Below, one piece after another: positions 1 to 7,345 of a DNA stretch of 41,493 nt. The first letter of the stretch is position 1. Each line of letters opens with the position of its first letter. The notes under the pieces were generated by a model. It did not search any database, was not told the DNA's origin, and worked only from the letters and a program-made list of their open reading frames with translations. Source of the DNA: Betaproteobacteria bacterium (GTDB lineage: Bacteria > Pseudomonadota > Gammaproteobacteria > Burkholderiales > SG8-39); contig CANJRC010000025.1 in NCBI GenBank assembly GCA_947476535.1, positions 1 to 41,493 of the forward strand. Direction: 5' to 3'. Made by a program: the position numbers and the translations under genes.

Positions 1-1008
1 CCGGTGCTGACGCTGGTGGCCGCGCAATACAGCGGTGACCTGATCGGCAACGTGGACGTTGTGCCAGCCCTGCTTGCGCCGCCCGCGAACGTGACTGTGC
101 GCTCGGACGCCCTGGGCAGCGCCAGGTTCCAGGTGAGCACCGGTTTCAAGGCTGCGCCGGTGGCGGCACTGCCGGTGGCCAATAACGACGCCTTTACCTT
201 CCCGATGAATGCGTCGGCGCAGCTCCTCGCTGTCATGGCCAACGACAGCATCGGGTCTGGTGGCACGGTACGTCTGGTGCAGGCGCCGCTACTGGGTACG
301 GCGGTGGTCAACGCCGACAATACGGTGAGCTACACGCCGAAGCCGAATGCCAGCGGCACGGACGGCTTTACTTACACCGTGAGCGTCGGCGCACAGGTAT
401 CGAACGCGGCACTGGCGACGTTGAACATCACACCGGTGAATATCGCGCCGGTTGCGAACAACGATGCGGCCAATGCCATCGCCGGCAAGGTAGTTTCGCT
501 CGACGTGCTGGCGAACGATAGCGACGCGAACGGCGCAACCAACATGGTTGCGCCGGTGATCGTGACGGCGCCGGTGGGTGCGACTGCCACGGTCAACGGC
601 AGGAAGGTGGACTTCCTCGCGGCGGCGTCGGGCACCTATACCTTTACCTACAAGGCGTTGGATGCGGGCATTGCCGGTTCGCCCGGCCTGACCTCGGCCA
701 ATCCTGCGACGGTGACGGTGACGGTGGCGGCGGCGGAGACGCTGGCTTTCACGCTGAACCAGTACACCGTGAAGGGGTTGCGTTTGAGGCTATCGGGCAC
801 GATCACGCCGGCGGTGAGCGAAAGCGTGAAGCTGGAGTTCGTCAACTCGGCCGGCACGGTGCTCGGTACGCCAGGCACGGTGACTTCGACCGCGGTGGGC
901 GCCTGGACCTTCGACCAAAGTGGTGTTGCGCTGCCTTCGGGGGCAACCTCGATCAAGGCGACCACGGCGAACGGTACTTCCCGGGCGATAGCGCTGACCA
1001 TCAAGTAG
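1..1008 (+). CDS. Exported Ig/cadherin-like repeat protein, 5' truncated by window edge
   Basis: The frame is open from the first base and ends in TAG at 1006-1008, so 335 residues of a longer protein are visible. An in-frame GTG at position 4 is probably not the true start. The visible part is rich in Thr, Val, Ala and Gly and has at least two beta-sandwich repeats. They carry the tandem-95/cadherin-like signatures PVANNDAFTF, GTDGFTYTV, APVANNDA and DVLANDSDANG. The C-terminal block (FTLNQYTVKGLRLRLSGT to the final ALTIK) matches in layout the end of the next gene, so the two are tandem paralogs. Such repeats are typical of secreted or surface adhesive proteins; the precise role is unknown. 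The signal peptide and N-terminus lie outside the window. Confidence 0.8.
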   Translation, partial: PVLTLVAAQYSGDLIGNVDVVPALLAPPANVTVRSDALGSARFQVSTGFKAAPVAALPVANNDAFTFPMNASAQLLAVMANDSIGSGGTVRLVQAPLLGTAVVNADNTVSYTPKPNASGTDGFTYTVSVGAQVSNAALATLNITPVNIAPVANNDAANAIAGKVVSLDVLANDSDANGATNMVAPVIVTAPVGATATVNGRKVDFLAAASGTYTFTYKALDAGIAGSPGLTSANPATVTVTVAAAETLAFTLNQYTVKGLRLRLSGTITPAVSESVKLEFVNSAGTVLGTPGTVTSTAVGAWTFDQSGVALPSGATSIKATTANGTSRAIALTIK

Positions 1009-1182
1009 CGAGCTGCGTCATGAACACCTCCCGCGCCTGTTGCAAGCGCCGCGCCGCCCGCCAGGGCGGGGCGGTGTTCCTGTGCGTGGCGCGCGATGGG
1101 TTGTTGAGACAGTCGTTGCGGCAGGTTCGGCATGCAGCTCTGCGAACGGCTTGCAGCAGGAAAGCAGCAACAGAAAATTTTC

Positions 1183-1195
1183 GGGAATGTTCCCC
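1183..1195 (+). promoter_or_regulatory. Candidate enhancer (UAS) dyad for an NtrC-type activator
   Basis: The site reads GGGAATGTTCCCC, with inverted arms GGGAA and TTCCC. Its centre is about 129 bp upstream of the GC of the -12 element at 1318-1319. A similar 13-mer, GGAAGTTTTCCCC, lies 128 bp upstream of the other strong sigma-54 promoter at 21960. A function as a bEBP binding site is inferred from position and symmetry only. Confidence 0.4.
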
Positions 1196-1304
1196 GATTT
1201 TTACCCAAGCAGCGGCGGGGTATTTCGCCCAAATGGCTTTTCCCCTACCCAGGAAATTTCGGCGTTTGGAATTAAATTCTTTATAAATCAATGTGTTGAT
1301 TTTA

Positions 1305-1320
1305 TGGCACGCGCTGTGCA
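1305..1320 (+). promoter_or_regulatory. Sigma-54 (-24/-12) promoter
   Basis: TGGCACGCGCTGTGCA fits the consensus TGGCAC-N5-TTGCA with one mismatch. The invariant GG (1306-1307) and GC (1318-1319) are separated by exactly 10 bp. The predicted start of transcription is near 1331, giving a leader of about 58 nt before the ATG at 1389. The window also encodes RpoN and a sigma-54 activator. Confidence 0.75.
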
Positions 1321-1388
1321 TTAAACAGCGTGTGGTCGGATTGGCCGGCCTAGCATTAATTCAATACCTCACGTTAAGGAGATTTGTA

Positions 1389-3905
1389 ATGTTTGCACCT
1401 TACAAGACTAAGGTTGGCGCGCGTGCGGTTGCGCTCGCGCTTGTGCTGGCCAGCAGCAGCTTTTCCGCCCACGCCGTGCTCGAAAGGGCAGGCCCCGTTA
1501 ATGGCGACCCGGCGGTCGGCAATTTCCCCGCCTGGTACCAGGACACCACCGGCATCGGGCTGGAGTTTTGCGCCCCCAATGCAGCGGAAGTGGACGGCGC
1601 ATGGTGCCTGCTGACCCCGCCCATCCAGACGCCCGAGATTTTTCCGAGCAATTTTTTCGATGAGCACTTCTATTTTGCCGGGTCAGCGCAAATCGGCACC
1701 CGTCAGCAAGGCGGCAAGGCGATTCTGGTCCTCGGCGAGGAGGCTGGGTTTGCCACCGGGAACGCGGTACCAGGCGAGCAGATCACTTTCTCGCGCATCC
1801 GCGTCGCGCTGAACCCGGTGCCGCTCAGCGGAACCTACCGCTTCATCCACCCCTACGGCGAAGAGTTGATCGAAGGCGTGGCCGGCGAGCGGATTTTCTT
1901 CACCGACGACGTCGGCATCAGCTGCGCCAAGGGCACATTCGACTGCGCGCTCACCTCGCGCATGGGGCCGTTCCTGCTGCCCTCTGCCACCATTGGTGGC
2001 ACGGAAATGCCAGCCGTTACGGCGGACAACCCGACCCCGGATACCGACCCGGCTCACTTCGCTGGTGGTGCACCGACGCCGTACCCGGGCTCCGGCAAGG
2101 CCTACATCGCCGATCCGGCGCGTATTGGGCCGGTCACCGGCAGCTCGCTGAGTTTCAGGAACTTCAATGACCCGAACCAACCGCTGCGCAACCAGAACCT
2201 TTTCCGCATTGAGGGACCGGTCGGCTCCGGCATGGGAACGGATCCGGTCACCGGCGCAACCGTTGACTGGCTCGAGACCAGCGACTTCAGCCTGATGGGC
2301 CGCCTGTATGTGGGCGCGATACCCGCCCAAGCCAGCGTCGATCGCGCCAGCTATACCCGCATCGGCAGCGCGCCAGGGAATCTGAAGGTCGATGTCCTCG
2401 CGACCGGCTTCCCGGCCACCGCAGGCCGCATGCCCACGCAAGCCCCCGCGGCCAAGGAAGCGGCGGCGCTGACGTTCTTTGATGCAGCCTGCGCCGGCAC
2501 TGTCGATGCCACGGGTGTTGTCAGAGCGCCCTTCAGCGCACCGCTGGGCGCCACCGAGACGCAGATGCTCTCCTCGGGCAACCAGTACTGGGGACAGATC
2601 CTGCCCACAGCCCTGCCCGCGGCAGTTTGCGTGACGCACGCCAACGCGCGTGATCTGAGCGGACAAATCGTTCCGGCGTTCCATACGGTGCCGGTGACGG
2701 ACGAAGTCAGCATTACCCAAGCCCGATACGATCAGGGCGCCAAGACCCTGAGCGTGTTGGCCACGTCGAGCGATGCACTGGTCCCGCCCGTGCTGAGGCT
2801 GGCCTTTGGAACTTTCATCGGGGACCTCAGCGGCGGACAGATCGTCGCGACGGGCATCCAGGTGCCGCCCCCCAAGGTGACGGTGCTGTCCAGCGCCGCG
2901 GGCGCCAACGAGCTGCTGGTCGACACCACCCTCGCGGGTGTGGCGGCTGCGGGCACGCCGGTGGCCAAGGCCGACAGCTTTACGTTCCTGGAAGATTCCA
3001 CCGTGCATGTGCTCAACCCCCGGGCCAGCACGGCGACCAATCCTCCCCAGGCGGGCGGCACGGCCAGCGCAGGCGTCGACACTAACTGCGCCTTGAACCT
3101 TGCCAACCCGTGCACCATGCAAATCACATCGCCTCCGGCTTTGGGTACCCTTGGTGCTGTGAACCAACAGCAGACGACCGGCCCGACGGTGACCTATACG
3201 CCATCTCTCAACAGGAATGGTGTTGACTCCTTCACCTACACGCTGACCAAGAATGGCCTGGTGTCGACCCCGGCCACGGTGCATATCACGCTCACACCGG
3301 TGAACGATGCGCCCGTCGCGGTCAACGACGCGGTGACGGCAACTGCCAACGTGCCGGTCCTTATCAACCTGATCGCCAACGATACGGATGTGGACGGCAA
3401 CGCGGACGTTGTCGCGGCGTCGAACATCACGGTACCTGTACCTGCCGGGGCGAGCGTCACCCGGTCGGACGGTACTGCGCTGGGGACCACAAACGTTGTC
3501 GGTGGGGTCGTGCAATTCCTCGCTGCCAGCGCCGGTACCTATACGTTCACCTACCGGACCCAGGACCGGGTGAATGTCTCGTCGGTGAACGCCGGGACGG
3601 TAACGGTGACAGTGAATCCGGCGGAATCACTGCTGCTCAACAGGAACACGTACACGACCAGCACCAGAAATCTGTCAGTAGAGGGTGCCACTTCGCCGGC
3701 GTCGAACTCGACCGTTACCATCGAGTTTTGCGACAGCGTCTGTTCCACTGCGCTGGGCCATGTGTCTGTGGCTGGAAGTACGGCCGCGGTGGCTGGCAAG
3801 TTCAAGCTCAGCGTGACCGTAGCGAGGCCGGTATGGGCGACGCATATCAGGGGCAGGACTTCGGCCGGTGCAGTCACCTTGCCAACCGTGCTGAGCATCA
3901 AGTAA
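1389..3905 (+). CDS. Exported Ig/cadherin-like repeat protein (838 aa)
   Basis: The ATG at 1389 is preceded by AAGGAG at 1376-1381 and opens a typical signal peptide: MFAPYKTK basic region, AVALALVLASSS core, likely cleavage after SAHA. An upstream in-frame ATG at 1293 lies before the predicted transcription start, so it is unlikely. Residues of about 35-480 form a large domain I do not recognise, with several cysteines. From about residue 520 there are cadherin-like/tandem-95 repeats (GVDSFTYTL, NDAPVAVNDAV, IANDTDVDGNADV), then a C-terminal block like that of the preceding gene. There is no LPXTG, PEP-CTERM or autotransporter domain, so the anchoring is unclear. A sigma-54 promoter precedes it and a strong terminator follows, so it is probably transcribed alone. 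Likely a secreted matrix or surface protein; the function is inferred from fold type only. Confidence 0.85.
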   Translation: MFAPYKTKVGARAVALALVLASSSFSAHAVLERAGPVNGDPAVGNFPAWYQDTTGIGLEFCAPNAAEVDGAWCLLTPPIQTPEIFPSNFFDEHFYFAGSAQIGTRQQGGKAILVLGEEAGFATGNAVPGEQITFSRIRVALNPVPLSGTYRFIHPYGEELIEGVAGERIFFTDDVGISCAKGTFDCALTSRMGPFLLPSATIGGTEMPAVTADNPTPDTDPAHFAGGAPTPYPGSGKAYIADPARIGPVTGSSLSFRNFNDPNQPLRNQNLFRIEGPVGSGMGTDPVTGATVDWLETSDFSLMGRLYVGAIPAQASVDRASYTRIGSAPGNLKVDVLATGFPATAGRMPTQAPAAKEAAALTFFDAACAGTVDATGVVRAPFSAPLGATETQMLSSGNQYWGQILPTALPAAVCVTHANARDLSGQIVPAFHTVPVTDEVSITQARYDQGAKTLSVLATSSDALVPPVLRLAFGTFIGDLSGGQIVATGIQVPPPKVTVLSSAAGANELLVDTTLAGVAAAGTPVAKADSFTFLEDSTVHVLNPRASTATNPPQAGGTASAGVDTNCALNLANPCTMQITSPPALGTLGAVNQQQTTGPTVTYTPSLNRNGVDSFTYTLTKNGLVSTPATVHITLTPVNDAPVAVNDAVTATANVPVLINLIANDTDVDGNADVVAASNITVPVPAGASVTRSDGTALGTTNVVGGVVQFLAASAGTYTFTYRTQDRVNVSSVNAGTVTVTVNPAESLLLNRNTYTTSTRNLSVEGATSPASNSTVTIEFCDSVCSTALGHVSVAGSTAAVAGKFKLSVTVARPVWATHIRGRTSAGAVTLPTVLSIK

Positions 3906-3926
3906 TACTTCTCCCTGCAGCAAATC

Positions 3927-3955
3927 GCCCCACCCGCAAGGGTGGGGCTTTTTTT
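3927..3955 (+). terminator. Intrinsic terminator of the Ig-like protein gene
   Basis: The stem GCCCCACCC (3927-3935) and GGGTGGGGC (3940-3948) pair perfectly over 9 bp with a GCAA tetraloop, followed by seven T (3949-3955). It sits 22 bp after the stop codon. Confidence 0.95.
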
Positions 3956-4165
3956 GGGGGAGCGCCCGGCAGGGTGCGATCAGCAGTCCCAAGCGCCCGA
4001 GCCACGCTCCACAGCGGTGCCAGTCGCCGATTTAAATCACATCATATTCATTCATATATCACCATCTCACGTAGGCTTATAAGTAAATTGTTATCATCAT
4101 TGAATAGATATTGTTGGAGTATCAGCTGCGATGCGTGTCCGGTGCGCCTTGTCGCAAGGTCGGGG

Positions 4166-4978
4166 TTACTGGATAAATATTGAAGGAAACATTTCTGCCG
4201 AAATCGCGTCGCCTGCATTGGGCGGCACCTGAGCGACGTCGGTATCGGCCTGGTTCCTGTCGCGCCGCTCAATGGCGGGAGTGCCGTCAGCTGTCTCGCG
4301 GGGTGCGCCGGTTCGACGGTCAAACAGGACTTTCGAGAGGAGTTCCATCGTCGTCTCGGCCATCGAGCGCGCATGGATCGCCGTCTCCGTGAGCTGTTTG
4401 GTCATGGCGCGCATGCGCCCGTTGGTCTGGTCGAACATCATGATCAGGAACCGCAGGGCCACCTCGGGGTGCGCGGTGCACAGGCGGCTAAAGTCCTTGT
4501 AGAACAAATAGCCGAGCACGCAACGCGAGGCCGTGGTTGCGGAGGCAGCGCGCTGGCTGATCGAGGTAATCGCGGATTCGCCCAGTATCGCGCCGATTCC
4601 GGCTGTGCCGACGCGCAGCACCTGCCTGTCCACGGTGTTGCAGGTCAGCATCACGCGGCCGTCCACGATGAAGAGCAAGTAGTCTGCCTGGTCGCCGGCT
4701 TCGAACAGGCGGTCGTCCTTTTCCACGAAGTTGAAGTGGCAGAATGACAAGACCATTTCTGCATCGGGCGCACTCAGCGAACTGAACAGGCCGTTGCTGC
4801 GCGCGGCCCGCAGCAGCGGCACAAGGTTGCCTTGGGTTACGGGCGCTCCGAACACGTTGCGTGTGGAGCCGGCATGCACAGGGACCCGCTTCGGGCCGGG
4901 GGGCTGGGCCGGAATAGCTGCGCACGTGCTCGGGCCCAGGCCCAGGCCGGGTACCGATTGCTTCGTATCAGTGTCCAT
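4166..4978 (-). CDS. Crp/Fnr-like cyclic nucleotide-binding domain protein without DNA-binding domain
   Basis: 270 residues. The ATG at 4978 is preceded on the minus strand by GAGAGGA at good spacing. Residues of about 60-180 form a cNMP-binding beta-roll: FSSLSAPDAEMVLSFCHF, then DDRLFEAGDQADYLLFIVDGRVML and a phosphate-binding-cassette-like GAILGESAITSISQRAASATT. The first 50 residues are Pro/Ala rich and the last 80 are charged and probably flexible. No helix-turn-helix follows, unlike true Crp/Fnr regulators, so it probably senses a ligand and acts through protein contacts. It lies 136 bp downstream of the CBS-domain gene on the same strand and may be co-transcribed, but a perfect 17-bp palindrome lies between them. 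The ligand cannot be told from the sequence. Confidence 0.8.
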   Translation of the reverse strand: MDTDTKQSVPGLGLGPSTCAAIPAQPPGPKRVPVHAGSTRNVFGAPVTQGNLVPLLRAARSNGLFSSLSAPDAEMVLSFCHFNFVEKDDRLFEAGDQADYLLFIVDGRVMLTCNTVDRQVLRVGTAGIGAILGESAITSISQRAASATTASRCVLGYLFYKDFSRLCTAHPEVALRFLIMMFDQTNGRMRAMTKQLTETAIHARSMAETTMELLSKVLFDRRTGAPRETADGTPAIERRDRNQADTDVAQVPPNAGDAISAEMFPSIFIQ

Positions 4979-5012
4979 GATGTCCTCTCAGGCAGGTGGT
5001 GTGGGTCGATCA

Positions 5013-5029
5013 GTCAACGGCCCGTTGAC
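5013..5029. promoter_or_regulatory. Perfect 17-bp palindrome upstream of the cNMP-binding gene
   Basis: GTCAACGG-C-CCGTTGAC has two perfect 8-bp arms around a single base. It lies 35 bp upstream of the ATG at 4978 and 85 bp past the CBS gene. There is no T run, so an operator is more likely than a terminator. Confidence 0.4.
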
Positions 5030-5114
5030 CTGCCGCCAGGACCCGACCGACCATGCAAGCGCCATGACAAGCCGGTCGAGCAGGGCATTGGCGCGACGGG
5101 TCGGCGTTGCAAGC

Positions 5115-5690
5115 TCAGGAATTCATCGCGAGGGAAGGGGCATGATTGCGGCTGTGCTGAGTCAGGCGCAGCAATTTCGACAGGGAGAATATTCCGCGCA
5201 GGCGAAGGTTGCCATCCGGCATGGTTTCCATGACCGGCAAATGTGAGCGGCGGTTCCTTTGCAGCGCTTCGAGCACTGACTTCACGGTCGCCCCCACGAT
5301 CTGACGCACTTCAGCAACGCGCCAATCCTCGACCTTGTCCATGATGTCGCGGACACAGATCTCGCTGCGCTTGAAGGCGTGGTCGTTGAATCCAACACTC
5401 TGGAGGTGGCGCATCGCCTTGTCACCGATAATGTCGTACGCGGTGATGATGCCCAGCATGCCATCGGATTGCTTGTCCATGACGAACGCGGCGCGCAACC
5501 CGGCGTGCTTCATCTGTTGCAACGCTTCATCGATTTTCTCGTCGGCATCAATAGTGAATACCGGGCGCTCGCGAAAATCGGTCATAACGGTCGTGGCCGG
5601 GTCGTTGAGTGCGACCTGCCACGGGTCGTTACGAGGGCCGAACGCGATTGTGTCCTTGTTGAAAGTCTTGAGCTGCAAAACGGGTTCCAT
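5115..5690 (-). CDS. CBS-domain pair protein
   Basis: 191 residues. The ATG at 5690 is preceded on the minus strand by GGAGGA. Two CBS modules can be seen. The first spans about 33-90 (VMTDFRERPVFTIDADEKI, LRAAFVMDKQSDGMLGIITAYDII). The second spans about 112-178 (VRDIMDKVEDWRVAEVRQI, HLPVMETMPDGNLRLRGIFSLSKLLRL). CBS pairs bind adenosyl ligands such as AMP, ATP or SAM and regulate a partner. With no enzyme or channel domain fused, this is a stand-alone sensor. It lies between the NtrC-type regulator and the cNMP-binding protein, all on the minus strand, and has a plausible sigma-54 promoter about 30-45 bp upstream. That makes it a candidate target of the neighbouring activator. Confidence 0.85.
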   Translation of the reverse strand: MEPVLQLKTFNKDTIAFGPRNDPWQVALNDPATTVMTDFRERPVFTIDADEKIDEALQQMKHAGLRAAFVMDKQSDGMLGIITAYDIIGDKAMRHLQSVGFNDHAFKRSEICVRDIMDKVEDWRVAEVRQIVGATVKSVLEALQRNRRSHLPVMETMPDGNLRLRGIFSLSKLLRLTQHSRNHAPSLAMNS

Positions 5691-5719
5691 GGAATCCTCC
5701 GATAAGGTGGAACTCCCCC

Positions 5720-5736
5720 CTGCGCTCTTTATGCCA
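5720..5736 (-). promoter_or_regulatory. Candidate sigma-54 promoter of the CBS-domain gene
   Basis: The minus strand reads TTGGCATAAAGAGCGCA. GG (5735-5734) and GC (5723-5722) are separated by exactly 10 bp. The -24 half TGGCAT matches five of six consensus bases; the -12 half GCGCA keeps GC and the final A. Predicted initiation near 5711 leaves a short leader with the GGAGGA site. Confidence 0.55.
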
Positions 5737-5892
5737 ATATCATGAAAAATAGTCTGTGAACTACTGCACAGATACGCCTACGTGGGATTCCCAAGGGGTC
5801 TTCCGTAGGGGGGGCTTTCAGACTTCCAGGTCGATCTGCGTGCTGTCAGTGTCGCGCCTGATCGCGCCGGCTCTGTCCGGGGACTGCTCGGA

Positions 5893-7329
5893 TCACAGGT
5901 GCGAAGGCGGCGTCGCTTGTCTCATGCTGGGCGTGAGTCCGAATTTTTCGATGCGGTAACGCATGGTGTCGCGCGACACGCCAAGCATGCGTGCCGATTG
6001 GGTTACGTTCCAGGCGGTCCGGTTCAGCGCACGTAACAGAAGGTCGCGTTCAACGGTCGCCAGATGCGCATTGCTATCGAAGAGATGGGCGGATTGGTTC
6101 GACTGGATGGCGGCGGCTTGCTCATGCATGACAAAGCTTTGCGGGCTGCACAAATGGAGCTTGTCGGCGCCGATGATCGGGCTCTCGGCAAGCAGGACCG
6201 CCTGTTCAACGACGTTACGCAGTTCACGCACGTTACCCGGCCAGGTATGTTTGCGCAGCAATTCCTCCGCCGGTTGATCGAAAGTCAGGTCCGGACGGCC
6301 GTAACGGGCGCCGTGCAGTGCCAGGAAGTGCCGGGCAAGAAAGAGCGTGTCGTCATCGCGTTCGCGCAATGCCGGGACTGCGATCTGGATTATGCGCAGT
6401 CGAAAGTAGAGATCAGCGCGGAATTTACCAGCCGACACCAGTTTCTCCAGAGACCGGTGGGTTGCCGCGAGGATACGCACATCGACGTGCTGGTCGCGTG
6501 TACTTCCCAGGCGGCGCACGTTCTTGTCCTCGAGTACCTTGAGGACCCGGGCTTGCAAGGCGAGGTCCATATCGCCAATTTCGTCCAGGAACAGGGTGCC
6601 ACCGTCGGCTGCTTCGAAAAGGCCGGACTTTCTCTCGTGAGCGTCGGTAAATGCACCGCGCTCATGTCCGAAAAGCTCGGATTCGATAAGATCATGATGA
6701 AGCGAGGAGCAGTTGATTTCGACAAAAGGCTTGTCGCGGCGTGGTCCACTGAAATGCAGGGCACGCGCAACCAGCTCCTTGCCAGTCCCGGTTTCACCGA
6801 GGATCAACACAGCCGGCATATCGACGTCATTCAGCGAGCTCTCGGCGCCGACGACCATCTCGATCTTGCGCCGGAGCATGCTCATCTCGGAAGATTCGCC
6901 CAGCAGCATGTCGAGCCCAGCCTCGCTCTTGAGCTTGTCCTGGTAGTAGGACAGCGCCTTTTCCCGCCGCTCGTCCTCCATGGCCTTTTCCAGCATTACT
7001 CTGAGTTTGTTGACCGAGAGGGGTTTGGTGAGGAAATGATACGCACCAGACTGCATGGCCTGAACGGCAATGTCGATACTGCCGTGAGCGGTGATCATGA
7101 TCACCTTGATCTTGCGGTCGATGGCGCGAATCCTGGCCAGCGCCTCCATCCCGTTCATTCCCGGCAGATTGAAGTCCAGAAGAACGATGTCGGGTTTGAA
7201 TGTCTCGAGTTCAAGCAGCCCCGATTCGGCCGTGGTGGCGATACGCATTACGTAGCCATAGCGGGAAAGGAACGAGCTGATGTTCTTCGCGAGAGTGGCC
7301 TCGTCTTCGATGAGCAGCACGCTTAGCAT
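5893..7329 (-). CDS. NtrC-family sigma-54-dependent response regulator
   Basis: 478 residues with the full class layout. The receiver domain (1-120) has acidic residues at E8-D9, phospho-acceptor D52 in DIVLLDFNLPG and K101. The AAA+ domain (about 140-375) has Walker A GETGTGKE at 177-184, a GAFTDA loop at 224-229 (family consensus GAFTGA, one substitution), Walker B GTLFLDEIGD and an arginine-finger region. A C-terminal Fis-type helix-turn-helix lies at about 430-470 (TQSARMLGVSRDTMRYRIEK). The ATG at 7329 follows AGGAG on the minus strand. It starts 16 bp after the kinase gene, so they form one two-component operon. It should activate RNA polymerase-sigma-54 at -24/-12 promoters; several such promoters and an rpoN gene lie in this window. 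Confidence 0.95.
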   Translation of the reverse strand: MLSVLLIEDEATLAKNISSFLSRYGYVMRIATTAESGLLELETFKPDIVLLDFNLPGMNGMEALARIRAIDRKIKVIMITAHGSIDIAVQAMQSGAYHFLTKPLSVNKLRVMLEKAMEDERREKALSYYQDKLKSEAGLDMLLGESSEMSMLRRKIEMVVGAESSLNDVDMPAVLILGETGTGKELVARALHFSGPRRDKPFVEINCSSLHHDLIESELFGHERGAFTDAHERKSGLFEAADGGTLFLDEIGDMDLALQARVLKVLEDKNVRRLGSTRDQHVDVRILAATHRSLEKLVSAGKFRADLYFRLRIIQIAVPALRERDDDTLFLARHFLALHGARYGRPDLTFDQPAEELLRKHTWPGNVRELRNVVEQAVLLAESPIIGADKLHLCSPQSFVMHEQAAAIQSNQSAHLFDSNAHLATVERDLLLRALNRTAWNVTQSARMLGVSRDTMRYRIEKFGLTPSMRQATPPSHL

Positions 7330-7345
7330 GATGGGATACTCCTTT

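Larger units (their letters stand above)
1009..1388 (+). promoter_or_regulatory. 380-bp intergenic region with candidate enhancer dyad and sigma-54 promoter
   Basis: I see no convincing gene here; the short frames crossing it have no protein-like composition. It holds a GC hairpin without a T run (CCGCCC-GCCA-GGGCGG, 1054-1069), a dyad GGGAA-TG-TTCCC at 1183-1194 with a C following, an AT-rich stretch at 1268-1304 and a -24/-12 element at 1305-1320. Together these look like the regulatory region of the 1389 gene. Confidence 0.55.

Noticed and set aside
1054-1069. GC-rich hairpin after the first gene as an intrinsic terminator
   Set aside because: The stem is perfect but no T run follows; not enough to call a terminator.
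1683-3515. A 610-residue open frame antisense to the Ig-like protein gene
   Set aside because: Arg/Gly/His-rich composition typical of an antisense shadow in GC-rich DNA; the plus-strand frame has a signal peptide, ribosome site, repeats and terminator.
6064-7326. A 420-residue open frame antisense to the NtrC-type regulator
   Set aside because: The opposite strand encodes all motifs of the NtrC family; this frame has no recognisable domain.
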